From Salinispirillum sp. LH 10-3-1 (GTDB taxonomy: Bacteria > Pseudomonadota > Gammaproteobacteria > Pseudomonadales > Natronospirillaceae), in assembly GCF_030643825.1 (NCBI RefSeq), contig NZ_CP101717.1, positions 2,232,001 to 2,296,000 on the forward strand: a stretch of 64,000 bases of DNA, read 5' to 3'. Shown here piece by piece: positions 47,605-56,981 of the stretch (position 1 is its first letter; every line of letters starts with the position of its first letter). Under the pieces are notes generated by a model, which worked only from the letters and a program-made list of their open reading frames with translations, was not told the origin of the DNA and searched no databases. The position numbers were made by a program, and so were the translations under genes.

Positions 47605-48237
47605 TCAAATGTCCTCGGCCATCCCAAGGTCGTCGTCCAGGCTATCCCACACATTCTCTGGAGCGGCACTGCTCTCAGTGTCGCCATGATCACCCTGTTC
47701 AACAAAGGGTGACTCCCCTGGAGGCACTGCAGCAGGCTCACGAAATTGCGACCCCTGTTTCACCCGGTCTAACAACAGCATAATGATGTTGTCTTTAATT
47801 TTTTCGCGTATGTGGATAGGGAACTCTGTCAATGCTTTTCGTTGTAATCTAAAGACGACTGCGTTTGTAAGACATTTAATCGAGCTGGTGCGCGCATTCT
47901 TCGTCAAAAAAGAGACCTCACCGAAGCAGTGACCTGGCTTTATGTCTCCAACTCTTATATCGTCCTTCCAAACTTCCAACTCACCCGTTAGCAGCACATA
48001 GAGCGCACGATCTTTCTCGTCATCCTGCATGAGCACCCACTCACCCTCACGACAGGCAATTAATTGGGTACTTTTGTCTAACATCAGTAGGCAATCTGCC
48101 GTACTAAAGCGTTTGAAAAATTTAACCCGCGACATGATGGTTAACACTTGTTTTTGCGTCAGATGCTCGACCAGTTGCATAGCAGAATAGACCTCTTCAG
48201 ACCGCCCGTTGTTGTTGAATAAATAAGCAATGCGCAC
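47605..48237 (-). CDS. Cyclic nucleotide-binding domain protein
   Basis: A 210-residue protein with one Crp-like nucleotide-binding fold at ~40-155 (FKRFSTADCLLMLDKSTQLIACREGEWVLMQDDEKDRALYVLLTGELEV, then GHCFGEVSFLTKNARTSSI). The phosphate-binding cassette FGEVSFLTKNARTSS keeps Glu but has Asn before the Ala-Arg pair. There is no helix-turn-helix; the tail is acidic and disordered. It is convergent to the kinase gene and divergent from the FecR-barrel gene. Confidence 0.85.
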   Translation of the reverse strand: MRIAYLFNNNGRSEEVYSAMQLVEHLTQKQVLTIMSRVKFFKRFSTADCLLMLDKSTQLIACREGEWVLMQDDEKDRALYVLLTGELEVWKDDIRVGDIKPGHCFGEVSFLTKNARTSSIKCLTNAVVFRLQRKALTEFPIHIREKIKDNIIMLLLDRVKQGSQFREPAAVPPGESPFVEQGDHGDTESSAAPENVWDSLDDDLGMAEDI

Positions 48238-48282
48238 TATCGTACAGAGTATTACCCTTTAGGATAGGTGCAAAGGATACAG

Positions 48283-50313
48283 ATGACAGCACTTAGTATT
48301 CGTCAATGCGCACAACGTGCCATATTAGTGTTACTCGCTGCAGTAACAGTGCTTGCGCTACCTGCCAGCGCTAATCAGCAGGCAGCTTTAGTCGTACGCA
48401 CCACAGGTACGGTCAGTGTCGTGGACCCAGACAGCACCGATGGTCGAGCGTTAACGCGCCGTGATGCAGTCAGCGTAGGCCAAACCGTGGTCACTGGCAA
48501 TAACAGCGCCGCCACCTTGCGCTTCTCTGACAACAGCTTGGTCGACGTGCGTGCCAATACACGCCTGATTATTCGCCAGCACAGTTTTGATATCGACCAA
48601 CCAACCGGTGGCTCTACCCTACTGGAGATTACCGAGGGGGGCATCCGGGCTGTCAGTGGCCTAATTGGCCAACACAACCCGCCGGCCTATACAGTGCAAA
48701 CCTCGGCGGCTACGATTGGCATTCGCGGTACCGAATTCGAAGTACTGCATAGCCTGACCACGGGTACTGACACAGCCATTTTTAACGGCATCGTTGAAGT
48801 GGCACCGCAACCACCAAACACCTTTGACATAACGCGATTAGATGCCGTCGATGGCCCACGTTTCTTGAACGTATCGAACGAAGGTGTTCTATCCGTTTCA
48901 GACAATATTCCTGCCCAGTCAACGAATGGTGAGCCTCTCAACGTCCCTATTCCCGGTAATGTACTGCAGGACGAACTGATCACCATGGCATTTACACAAG
49001 CCGTTCTCGCCGCAGCCCCTGCCGCGGCAGCGGCGCAACCAGTCGACGATATGGCGCGACTGCGCGCTCTGGTGCAGCAACAGCAATGGGCACAGGCCCG
49101 CACCCTGTCATCTCGTATGCTGGCGCAGTATGAGGGCGAACCAGACTTTGACTTCCTCTACGGCTTAGCAGCCTTGGGCACCAATAACCTGGACGATGCG
49201 GTGTTCGCTTTTCAGCGCGTCATCGCCGTGCAACGGACGAATGACCGAGCACGCCTGGAACTTGGGCGCACCTATTTTGCCCAGCAACGGTGGGCCGAAT
49301 CACGCCAACAGTTTGAACGGGTACGGGCCAACAACCCACCGACCAACGTGCGCGCTAATGTCGACCGGTATTTAGAAGAAATAGACCGCCGTGAACGCGA
49401 GGCACTGGTTTCTTGGAAGGGTACTGTCAGTCTAACCGCACTGTATGACAGCAATGCGGCCAACATTTCACCGACGGCCAGCTTCCCAGACAACTCTTAT
49501 CTGCCTTCATTCATCACCGATGGCTATCAAGCGCCAGAGCGTGTCGACCAGTACAAACTGTTTTCGCAAGTCGATCTTCGGCGTGAAGCACGTTTGACCA
49601 ACATCACGGTATGGGGGTTGGGCGTTAGAGCATTAGGAGCCTATACGTTAGAAGATGGCGAAGCGGAATTTACCGACTTAGACATTGGCGTACGTACCTA
49701 TCTCACCACGACACGTGAGCGTTCAGCACAAAGCCGTAGTCTGGAAGTGCGCGCCTTATCGCAGCGTGCCCTAGCGCGCTACCAGTACAGTTACATGCAG
49801 AATCGTAACGTGCAATGGTTCGGGGCCTACGAACCCAGTGCAGCACTTGAAGGCGGCCCGGTTGGCCCCATCTTGACTCAACGCCTCAGCGGCGGTGCAA
49901 ATTTCCGCGTCGGACCGGTAATGAACCGTGCAGCCCTGAGCGTGTCGCACAACTACAACATACGACCCGGCAGTACACTCGACAACCTGCAAGCCGAGCG
50001 CAGCGATACATGGTCGGTCGGCCTGGAGCATCGAGGCCAGTATGCGATCAATCGCCAATTCAATACGTCATTAACACAAAACCTTAATTTTACTCGGTGG
50101 TTCGCTGACGACGCCCTGTTTTTTGACCCGGACTCAGGCGACCCGCTTAAGCGCGCCGACATCCGCTACACCATAAAACCCGGCTTAAGCTGGCAGCCCA
50201 ACCCCAACCTGATTACACAGGGTGGTATAGCGTGGTCTGTGCGCAACAGCAACATCGACTTATACGACTACAATGAAATTACTGCCGATCTTGGCGTCGC
50301 GCTGGTTTGGTAA
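48283..50313 (+). CDS. FecR domain, TPR and outer-membrane beta-barrel fusion
   Basis: A 676-residue exported protein; start ATG at 48283 with AAGGA upstream (a GTG five codons earlier is possible). After a signal peptide comes a FecR domain (~30-150; VSVGQTVVTGNNSAATLRFSDNSLVDVR, ATIGIRGTEFEV). TPR-like helices follow at ~240-370 (DFLYGLAALGTNNLDDAVFAFQRVIAVQ). A barrel of the DUF560/SLAM kind follows to the end (WKGTVSLTALYDSNAA) and closes on VALVW, an outer-membrane insertion signal. It is probably in the outer membrane with the periplasmic FecR and TPR parts. Substrate unknown. Confidence 0.82.
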   Translation: MTALSIRQCAQRAILVLLAAVTVLALPASANQQAALVVRTTGTVSVVDPDSTDGRALTRRDAVSVGQTVVTGNNSAATLRFSDNSLVDVRANTRLIIRQHSFDIDQPTGGSTLLEITEGGIRAVSGLIGQHNPPAYTVQTSAATIGIRGTEFEVLHSLTTGTDTAIFNGIVEVAPQPPNTFDITRLDAVDGPRFLNVSNEGVLSVSDNIPAQSTNGEPLNVPIPGNVLQDELITMAFTQAVLAAAPAAAAAQPVDDMARLRALVQQQQWAQARTLSSRMLAQYEGEPDFDFLYGLAALGTNNLDDAVFAFQRVIAVQRTNDRARLELGRTYFAQQRWAESRQQFERVRANNPPTNVRANVDRYLEEIDRREREALVSWKGTVSLTALYDSNAANISPTASFPDNSYLPSFITDGYQAPERVDQYKLFSQVDLRREARLTNITVWGLGVRALGAYTLEDGEAEFTDLDIGVRTYLTTTRERSAQSRSLEVRALSQRALARYQYSYMQNRNVQWFGAYEPSAALEGGPVGPILTQRLSGGANFRVGPVMNRAALSVSHNYNIRPGSTLDNLQAERSDTWSVGLEHRGQYAINRQFNTSLTQNLNFTRWFADDALFFDPDSGDPLKRADIRYTIKPGLSWQPNPNLITQGGIAWSVRNSNIDLYDYNEITADLGVALVW

Positions 50314-50339
50314 TGAACGTTCCCTTGGAGGACGACACA

Positions 50340-52046
50340 ATGAAAGCCCCAATCAATAAAACTCTGGCACTGGGCGCGTGGGTGCTCGGTGCATGCCTGC
50401 TGCTGGCGCCTCTCGCCGTGGCGCAGAGCATTGGTACCGTGGTTATGGTGCGCGGTGATGTCACCGCCGAAAACGCCGCCGGTGAAACGCGCGCCTTGAG
50501 CCGACGCAGCGAAGTACTGGTCGGCGACCTGTTGTCCACCGGCACGGATGCGCGCCTGCAAATCCGCATGATCGACAACGCCCTACTCGATCTGCGCCCC
50601 GAAACCGCCTTGCGCATGGAAGTGTACCAAGGTGAATCGCCCACCACAGAAGACCGAGTATTAATGGACTTGGTGAATGGCACGCTCAGCACTCTCACCG
50701 GTACTTTTGGCCGCAGCACCGACGACGCCTATGAAGTTCGTGCCGCCAGTGCCACCATTGGTATTCGTGGTACCGCCTACGGGTTATTTAATGACAGCAA
50801 TAACAACAGCGTGTTCACTACGGTCACTAACGGCACCGTTTTCATGGGCTCGCCGAGCGGAAATATTCTGCTCGGCCCCAACCAGCCCTTCCGTAACGGC
50901 CGTATTGTCGGGAATCAACCGCCACAAGGTCTGTTGCTGCCACCGCAAGAACTGCTGAATGCCCTGCTGTCGGGTAATGACGATGGCACCGAAGGCGACG
51001 AAAATGGCGACTCCAATGGCGATAGCGATACCGCCGGCGCACCGCCGGTTGCAGGCGACATCAATGACCCGGAACGTGACAACGAAAGCGTGACCGGCGA
51101 AACATTGCTGACCACTAACCTGCAGCAGTCACAACCACCCACTCAGGAAAACCAGCTGTCTTTTGTTGATCGCAGACTTACCAGCAGCGAACAAACCGCG
51201 GTCACCAACAGCACCAACCTGTTCTTTGGCAGCGGCGCTTTGGGTGCCAATATGACCAGTGCCCAAGGCGTCATGGTATTCCGACCCACGATCGGTGCGG
51301 GCAATGAAATCCTTCTGAACGGCTTTGCCGCCATCTACAACGATGGCACACCCAGCTTTGCCAATGGCTATGTACCCGCAGACAGCATACTGCGCATAGA
51401 CCCCGATGCGCAGGGCGTTAATGTAGGCTGGGTTTGGGCTAAGGAGATGTTTGAGGATGGTTTCGGTGGTACTCATTATATCGACTATGAAGAATTTCAG
51501 AGCCAAGTTAGCGTAAATGGCACTGAGTCCGTGCCTAGTCCTGTTGTAAGTTGGGGTTACTGGGACATGACGGAACACTCCGAGTCTGGTACCTATCTGT
51601 ATGATAATTACCAAAGCACCGATATATCTCAAGAGCTAGGCGGTGATTATCTTTGGTATGTAATAGGGACACCAGAAAAGAACCTAAATTGGTCCAGTGA
51701 AACGGAGTTCTTTACTGCAGCAAACCCAGGATTAGAAGCTGACTTTTATATGTCGATTAACAGTAGCGGAATTGTGAATAATGCAACTCTTCTTGTTTAC
51801 GGCGACGTATATAATTGGGATATGTCGATCAGTGGTGACGCAGCCGTAATCAAGGGAACTCTATCTATGGATATGCAAGGAACCTATGATTCCGCGAACG
51901 CTATAGGCTCAATTGATGGGCTATTCAATCAAACAAACGATGATGAAAAGTGGTTCTTTGCGACTTATGACCTTCATACGATAGATGGCGCTAACCAAGC
52001 GAACGGAGTCATCATTGCTTCCGATGGAGCTTTAGGTCCGCAATAA
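50340..52046 (+). CDS. FecR-domain protein with divergent C-terminus
   Basis: A 568-residue exported protein starting MKAPINKTLALGAW, with a GGAG site ten bases upstream and a signal peptide cut after VAQ. The FecR domain covers ~28-160 (ATIGIRGTAYGLFND). An Asp/Gly/Asn-rich linker (EGDENGDSNGDSD) then leads to a 300-residue C-terminal part with no family I know. From about 51430 the base composition falls sharply (one counted line is 37% G+C versus 63% near 50550). It is 26 bases after the barrel gene and so likely in one operon with it. Confidence 0.78.
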   Translation: MKAPINKTLALGAWVLGACLLLAPLAVAQSIGTVVMVRGDVTAENAAGETRALSRRSEVLVGDLLSTGTDARLQIRMIDNALLDLRPETALRMEVYQGESPTTEDRVLMDLVNGTLSTLTGTFGRSTDDAYEVRAASATIGIRGTAYGLFNDSNNNSVFTTVTNGTVFMGSPSGNILLGPNQPFRNGRIVGNQPPQGLLLPPQELLNALLSGNDDGTEGDENGDSNGDSDTAGAPPVAGDINDPERDNESVTGETLLTTNLQQSQPPTQENQLSFVDRRLTSSEQTAVTNSTNLFFGSGALGANMTSAQGVMVFRPTIGAGNEILLNGFAAIYNDGTPSFANGYVPADSILRIDPDAQGVNVGWVWAKEMFEDGFGGTHYIDYEEFQSQVSVNGTESVPSPVVSWGYWDMTEHSESGTYLYDNYQSTDISQELGGDYLWYVIGTPEKNLNWSSETEFFTAANPGLEADFYMSINSSGIVNNATLLVYGDVYNWDMSISGDAAVIKGTLSMDMQGTYDSANAIGSIDGLFNQTNDDEKWFFATYDLHTIDGANQANGVIIASDGALGPQ

Positions 52047-52059
52047 CAGCCTCGATAAA

Positions 52060-52087
52060 CAAAAGCAGCTTCGGCTGCTTTTGTTTT
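52060..52087 (+). terminator. Intrinsic terminator after the FecR genes
   Basis: A perfect ten-bp stem CAAAAGCAGC-TTCG-GCTGCTTTTG followed by TTTT, 13 bases after the stop codon. The TTCG loop is the most stable tetraloop, so this is a strong end for the operon. Confidence 0.88.
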
Positions 52088-52145
52088 GTGTACCCACACC
52101 GTATTCTCTACCACTTAAATACCATTCTACCCATGGAGCCTCTCC

Positions 52146-52499
52146 TTGCTGACCGGTTTCCTCATTCTCCTCACGTGTCAATTGCTTGGCGAGTTCATCG
52201 TCGTTGGATTAGGCCTTCCGGTTCCCGGCCCGGTAGCGGGCATGCTGATTTTACTCATCGGTTTGATGATTTACGGCGAAGTGCCGATGGCACTGCGCTT
52301 ACCCGCCGAGGGTTTGATCCGCTATTTAGCACTGCTATTTATTCCGGCCGGTGTGGGCTTAATGCTGCATTTGCAGATTCTGCGGCACGAATGGTTAGTG
52401 GTAGCGGCATCACTGATCGGCAGTACGGCGGTTACCTTGGTGGTGACTGCCTTGGTGCTAAAACTGATGACCCGTCCTACGGACACCCATGCGGAATAA
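52146..52499 (+). CDS. CidA/LrgA family membrane protein
   Basis: A 117-residue protein with four hydrophobic segments. FLILLTCQLLGEFIVVGLGLPVPGPVAGMLIL is the typical first half of LrgA/CidA proteins. The start is a TTG with GGAG ten bases upstream. The family is holin-like and in plants and bacteria has been linked to export of small acids such as glycolate, lactate or pyruvate. It is six bases before the lrgB-like gene. Confidence 0.87.
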   Translation: MLTGFLILLTCQLLGEFIVVGLGLPVPGPVAGMLILLIGLMIYGEVPMALRLPAEGLIRYLALLFIPAGVGLMLHLQILRHEWLVVAASLIGSTAVTLVVTALVLKLMTRPTDTHAE

Positions 52500-52505
52500 C
52501 ACCCT

Positions 52506-53234
52506 ATGAATGATCTTCCGCTGACGCAGTTCTGGGTGTATTTTGCCGCGCAGCCCTTGCTGTGGCTGATTGTTACTGTCGCCAGCTTTCTGCTGGCCAG
52601 CGCGTTGAATCGCAAACTGGGTGGTTCGCCTTTGCTAAACCCGGTCTTGCTATCGATGATCTTGATCATCTCGTTGTTGTTGCTGACCGGCACCGATTAC
52701 GACACCTATTTTACCGGTGCGCAGTTCATCCACTTTTTACTCGGGCCCGCCACGGTGGCGTTGGCCGTGCCTCTGTACGATCACCTGCCGCGCATTCGCG
52801 CTTTGCTGCTGCCCATTATGGCCGCCTGTATCATCGGCGCAGTTACTGCCGTCGTCAGTGCGGTGGGGATTGGTTTGCTGCTGGGTGGTTCGCCTGATTT
52901 ATTGTTGTCGTTGGCACCCAAGTCCGTCACGTCGCCCATTGCGATAGGCATTGCAGAGAAAATCGGCGGTTATCCCTCACTGGCAGCGGGACTGGTGCTG
53001 ATCACCGGGGTAATCGGCTGCATCCTCGCCCCACCACTGTTTCGTTTGCTGCGTATTCGTGATGACGCAGTGCAAGGCTTCGCACTGGGCTTGGCCGCCC
53101 ACGGCTTCGGTACCGCGCAGGCCATACAGGTCAGTATGCTGGCGGGGGCCTTTGCCGGGCTGGCCATGAGCCTGACTGGCGTGGTGAGTTCTCTGCTGAT
53201 TCCCACCATTGTCGGCTGGCTAGTCGCGCCTTAA
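52506..53234 (+). CDS. LrgB family membrane protein
   Basis: A 242-residue protein with seven to eight hydrophobic segments. The signature LLSLAPKSVTSPIAIGIAEKIGGYPSLAA and GFALGLAAHGFGTAQAIQ are those of LrgB. Together with the upstream LrgA-like protein it forms a two-gene unit. No LysR or LytSR regulator is next to it. Confidence 0.92.
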   Translation: MNDLPLTQFWVYFAAQPLLWLIVTVASFLLASALNRKLGGSPLLNPVLLSMILIISLLLLTGTDYDTYFTGAQFIHFLLGPATVALAVPLYDHLPRIRALLLPIMAACIIGAVTAVVSAVGIGLLLGGSPDLLLSLAPKSVTSPIAIGIAEKIGGYPSLAAGLVLITGVIGCILAPPLFRLLRIRDDAVQGFALGLAAHGFGTAQAIQVSMLAGAFAGLAMSLTGVVSSLLIPTIVGWLVAP

Positions 53235-53348
53235 GTCGCTATCCTTGAGCGCACTCCATATCACTTATTCGCTGCAGGTATGGAATCAGACCCCCACTAT
53301 GCGGTATGGTCTGCGAAATTTTAAAATTAGTCACAAAGGCTTACGTGT

Positions 53349-53870
53349 ATGACTGACAGACCGAGTTCACTTGATAAAGACATGCTGTTGCAGTGCGGTT
53401 ACGGCGAAATGTTCGGCCCCGGCAATGCACAGCTGCCGGTCAAGGAAATGTTGATGATGGATCGCATCAATCACATCAGTCTGGAAGGCGGTGCACACGG
53501 TAAAGGCGAAATCATCGCCGAACTGGATATCAACCCTGACCTGTGGTTCTTCAGCTGCCACTTTCCTGGCGACCCGGTTATGCCCGGCTGCTTAGGCCTC
53601 GACGCCATGTGGCAGTTGATCGGCTTTTTTCTGGCGTGGAAAGGCAACCCCGGCCGCGGCCGTGCATTGGGTGCTGGTGAAGTGAAGTTCACTGGCCAGG
53701 TTATGCCCGATGCCAAGCTCGTGCGCTACCACATCGACATCAAGCGCGTCATTGAGCGCAAGTTGGTGATGGGTATTGCTGATGCATCGTTGGAATGCGA
53801 CGGCAAGATCATCTATACCGCCAGCGATTTGCGTGTAGGCCTGTTCACCTCTGACCAAATGGAGAGTTGA
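53349..53870 (+). CDS. fabA: 3-hydroxydecanoyl-ACP dehydratase/isomerase FabA
   Basis: A 173-residue enzyme that makes the cis-3-decenoyl-ACP branch point of unsaturated fatty acids. The active His lies in [23 protein letters not shown], with the catalytic Asp in the same segment. The gene is full length and followed after one base by fabB, the usual FabR-, FadR- or DesT-controlled pair; no matching operator was recognised upstream. Confidence 0.97.
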   Translation: MTDRPSSLDKDMLLQCGYGEMFGPGNAQLPVKEMLMMDRINHISLEGGAHGKGEIIAELDINPDLWFFSCHFPGDPVMPGCLGLDAMWQLIGFFLAWKGNPGRGRALGAGEVKFTGQVMPDAKLVRYHIDIKRVIERKLVMGIADASLECDGKIIYTASDLRVGLFTSDQMES

Positions 53871-53871
53871 T

Positions 53872-55092
53872 ATGCGTCGTGTAGTAGTGACTGGCATGGG
53901 CATCGCGTCATGCCTCGGAAACGACCTGGAAACGGTAACCGACAGCCTGAGACACATGAAATCAGGCATCAAAGCCAAACCGGAATACGCCGAACTGGGT
54001 ATGCGCAGCCATGTTGCCGCGCGTCCTGACTTGGACCTGAGCGAATACGTTGACCGTAAAACCATGCGTTTTATGGGTGACGCGGCCGCGTACGCGTATT
54101 ACAGCATGGCGGAAGCCATTAAAGACGCAGGCCTGACCGAAGAGCAGTATTCCAACGACCGCGTGGGCCTGATCGCAGGTTCAGGCGGTGCGTCGTCTGC
54201 CAGCCAAACCGAAGCTGCGGATATTCTGCGCGAAAAAGGTTTGAAGCGCGTTGGACCTTATCGTGTCACCCAAACCATGGGCAGCACGGTATCCGCGTGT
54301 TTGGCTACGCCGTTTAAAATCCGTGGCGTGAACTACTCCATTACCTCTGCTTGCGCCACCAGCGCGCATTGCATCGGCAACGCAATGGAACAGATTCAAA
54401 TGGGCAAGCAAGACATGGTCTTCGCTGGCGGTGGTGAAGAAGAGCATTGGACACTGTCTTGCTTGTTCGACGCCATGGGTGCCCTGTCTACACAGTACAA
54501 CGACACCCCGGAAAAAGCCTCGCGTGCTTACGACGCCAACCGTGATGGCTTTGTCATCGCTGGCGGCGGCGGCATGATGATTCTGGAAGAGCTGGAACAC
54601 GCGAAAGCTCGTGGCGCTAAGATCTATGCAGAACTGGTCGGCTATGGTGCGACCTCTGACGGCTACAACATGGTTGCTCCGTCGGGTGAAGGCGCGGTGC
54701 GCTGCATGCAGCAAGCCATGAGCACGGTGGAGGGCGACATTGACTACATCAATGCGCACGGCACCAGCACACCTGCCGGCGACACCGCTGAACTGGGTGC
54801 GATCAAAGAAGCGTTCAAAGGCAAAAAAGCGCCTATGGTCAGCTCAACCAAGTCGTTGACGGGCCACTCGTTGGGGGCAACCGGTGTACAGGAAGCGATT
54901 TACTCATTGCTGATGCTGAATAACGACTTCGTGGGTGGTTCTGCTAACGTAGAAACGCTGGACCCGGAAGCCGAAGGCGCGAACATCGTAACGGCGACCA
55001 AAGAAGGCATTAAACTCCAGCGAGTTATGTCTAACAGCTTTGGTTTTGGTGGTACGAACTCGACGTTAGTCTTCCAACGCTACGAAGGCTAA
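53872..55092 (+). CDS. fabB: 3-oxoacyl-ACP synthase I (FabB)
   Basis: A 406-residue condensing enzyme that elongates cis-3-decenoyl-ACP. The active Cys is in [16 protein letters not shown], and the two His are in [11 protein letters not shown] and [14 protein letters not shown]. It starts [18 protein letters not shown]. It is the second gene after fabA and is followed by a palindromic element. Confidence 0.97.
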   Translation: MRRVVVTGMGIASCLGNDLETVTDSLRHMKSGIKAKPEYAELGMRSHVAARPDLDLSEYVDRKTMRFMGDAAAYAYYSMAEAIKDAGLTEEQYSNDRVGLIAGSGGASSASQTEAADILREKGLKRVGPYRVTQTMGSTVSACLATPFKIRGVNYSITSACATSAHCIGNAMEQIQMGKQDMVFAGGGEEEHWTLSCLFDAMGALSTQYNDTPEKASRAYDANRDGFVIAGGGGMMILEELEHAKARGAKIYAELVGYGATSDGYNMVAPSGEGAVRCMQQAMSTVEGDIDYINAHGTSTPAGDTAELGAIKEAFKGKKAPMVSSTKSLTGHSLGATGVQEAIYSLLMLNNDFVGGSANVETLDPEAEGANIVTATKEGIKLQRVMSNSFGFGGTNSTLVFQRYEG

Positions 55093-55132
55093 AAGACGTC
55101 TCTAAACTACTGCGCTTGCAGTGGCGGCGTTA

Positions 55133-55189
55133 AAATTGGGTTCTACCTGCTCACCTACCAATAGTAGGCTGTGCTGTAGAACCCAATTT
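55133..55189. repeat. Nested palindrome after fabB
   Basis: Perfect 14-base arms AAATTGGGTTCTAC (55133-55146) and GTAGAACCCAATTT (55176-55189). An inner CCTAC-CAATA-GTAGG hairpin (55154-55168) sits in the 29-base loop. The final TTT is part of the arm and there is no further T tract. It may still end fabAB transcription; it overlaps the region before the SprT-like gene. Confidence 0.6.
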
Positions 55190-55232
55190 GGTCTTGACCC
55201 TGAATCGCGGACTGCTTCCCATTTATGCAACC

Positions 55233-55760
55233 ATGACCCCTGCTGAACAACAAAAGCTCGAAGCCATAGAAGCCCTCGCTTCCAGCTTATTGGCGCGACA
55301 CCTCCCTCAATGGTCATTCTCTTTCAATCGCCAACGCCGCACGCTCGGCTTGTGTCGATATCGTGAAAAACGCATAGAGCTGTCTCAGCACCACGCACTG
55401 GCGGGTAGTCTGTTGCAGGCCAAAGAAACGATACTGCATGAAATAGCCCACGGGATGGCGGGGCCACGCACGGGGCACGGGGCGAAATGGCAAAAGATCA
55501 TGCGTGAACTGGGGCAAGAACCCAAGGTGACAGCGAAGACAGAATACGATCTGGACGACTATCGCTGGGCGCTGGTGCGCAAAGACGGTAACGACCTGCA
55601 TTGGATCACCGGACGCTACCGCCAGCCCAAGCGCACTGACCACTGGCTGTTGCGTGGCCAGCCAAAGACGCTCGGTACGGTGTACTACTGCGCCTTTGAC
55701 CAGTATCAAGAATACGTCGAAGGTAAGCGATTACTTACTGATGTGTTGCTCTTCCAATAA
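55233..55760 (+). CDS. SprT-like zinc metalloprotease domain protein
   Basis: A 175-residue protein if started at MTPAEQQKLEAIEA; an in-frame start 15 codons upstream at 55188 is less likely. The metal site HEIAH is at 69-73, after LLQAKETIL, with a third ligand expected in GHGAKW. This is the SprT/Spartan core seen in DNA-protein crosslink proteases. The C-terminal part ends without the usual zinc ribbon. The last 30 bases overlap the convergent efflux pump gene. Confidence 0.8.
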   Translation: MTPAEQQKLEAIEALASSLLARHLPQWSFSFNRQRRTLGLCRYREKRIELSQHHALAGSLLQAKETILHEIAHGMAGPRTGHGAKWQKIMRELGQEPKVTAKTEYDLDDYRWALVRKDGNDLHWITGRYRQPKRTDHWLLRGQPKTLGTVYYCAFDQYQEYVEGKRLLTDVLLFQ

Positions 55761-56981
55761 TTCATCGCGCTGATGTGTGGTCATCGGTCGTACCTGACAG
55801 CGCTCCGGTCGGGCCACCCAGGTTAATACCAGAATCGCCGCTACCGACGTAATCATCATCACGATGCCCAGCGGCCGTGCGGTGATGTTCGACAACGAGC
55901 CCACCACAATGACAATAAAGGTCGCTAACGAAAACTGCAGCATACCCAACAGCGCCGATGCTGTACCCACGCGCAACCCCGGTTGGGTTAGCGCGGCCGC
56001 CGAAGCATTCGGAGAAATCAGACCAATAGAGGATATCAACACCCACATAACCGGCGCGAGCAACCAAAGAGGGGGTAACGGGTTCACCAACGTCATAACA
56101 CCCAAGGTAATACCTGCCAACGGCTGAATCCAAATGGCCGCACGCAGCACTGTCAACATGCTACGCCGCCGCAGCAGTACCGCGTTGATCTGGCTCATCA
56201 AAATAAACCCAGCTGCGTTGGTGCCGAACAGCATAGCGTATTGCTCGGGAGTAAAACCATAACCGCGTACCATCAATGCGGGTGTTGAAGCCAAATAGGT
56301 GTAAAAACCGCCCATGGCCAAGGCCGCCGTGAGGCTAAAGCCCATGAAGGAGCGGTGACGCAGCAATTCTAAGTAATCGGCGCCTACGCGACGAAAACTC
56401 AGTTTACGATCATCGCCCGGATGGGTTTCCTGCAACCCCAGCCAAGCCCACAGCAAGCAGGCTGTACCAGCAAAGACTTGAAACCAAAAAATGGCCCGCC
56501 AGCCCGACACCGACAACACCCATGAGCCAGCAATGGGGGCCAGAATGGGGGCTACACCAATGATCAATATCAGCATGGAAAAAGCTTTAGCCGCATCCTG
56601 CGGCTCTGTTTTGTCGCGCACGATGGCGCGCGCAATAACCATACCGGCGCAGCCACCCAAGGCTTGTACAAAGCGAATAGCCACCAGCGCTTCACCCGAA
56701 GGCACAAGGGCGCATACAGCAGCAGCCAGCGTATAGAGCGCCAGCCCGAACAACAGCGGCGGCTTGCGTCCAAAGCGATCACTCAGTGGGCCGTAAACGC
56801 CCTGACCAATGGCCAAGCCAATGAAGAAACTGGCCAAGCTCAGCTCTATGGTGTCGGTAGACGCCTGCAAGTCATCTGCGATGGCCACGAACGCGGGCAA
56901 ATACATATCAATGGCTAATGGCCCAAGGGCTGTAATCAACCCCATCAGGATCAACCACGGTGGGAAATGTCGATACGTCAT
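55731..56981 (-). CDS. Bcr/CflA family drug efflux transporter
   Basis: A 416-residue, twelve-segment MFS protein. It starts MTYRHFPPWLILMGLITALGPLAIDMYLPAF, the Bcr/CflA N-terminus. The loop GPLSDRFGRKPPLLFGLALYTLAA matches MFS motif A. The frame is open 153 codons upstream to 57440, but that extension has no protein-like character. Substrates in the family include bicyclomycin, chloramphenicol and sulfonamides; here it is unassigned. Confidence 0.92.
   Translation of the reverse strand: MTYRHFPPWLILMGLITALGPLAIDMYLPAFVAIADDLQASTDTIELSLASFFIGLAIGQGVYGPLSDRFGRKPPLLFGLALYTLAAAVCALVPSGEALVAIRFVQALGGCAGMVIARAIVRDKTEPQDAAKAFSMLILIIGVAPILAPIAGSWVLSVSGWRAIFWFQVFAGTACLLWAWLGLQETHPGDDRKLSFRRVGADYLELLRHRSFMGFSLTAALAMGGFYTYLASTPALMVRGYGFTPEQYAMLFGTNAAGFILMSQINAVLLRRRSMLTVLRAAIWIQPLAGITLGVMTLVNPLPPLWLLAPVMWVLISSIGLISPNASAAALTQPGLRVGTASALLGMLQFSLATFIVIVVGSLSNITARPLGIVMMITSVAAILVLTWVARPERCQVRPMTTHQRDELLEEQHISK

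Noticed and set aside
52088-52513. A 141-codon frame overlapping the LrgA-like gene
   Set aside because: Its composition is that of a shifted frame and the LrgA frame is clearly the real one.
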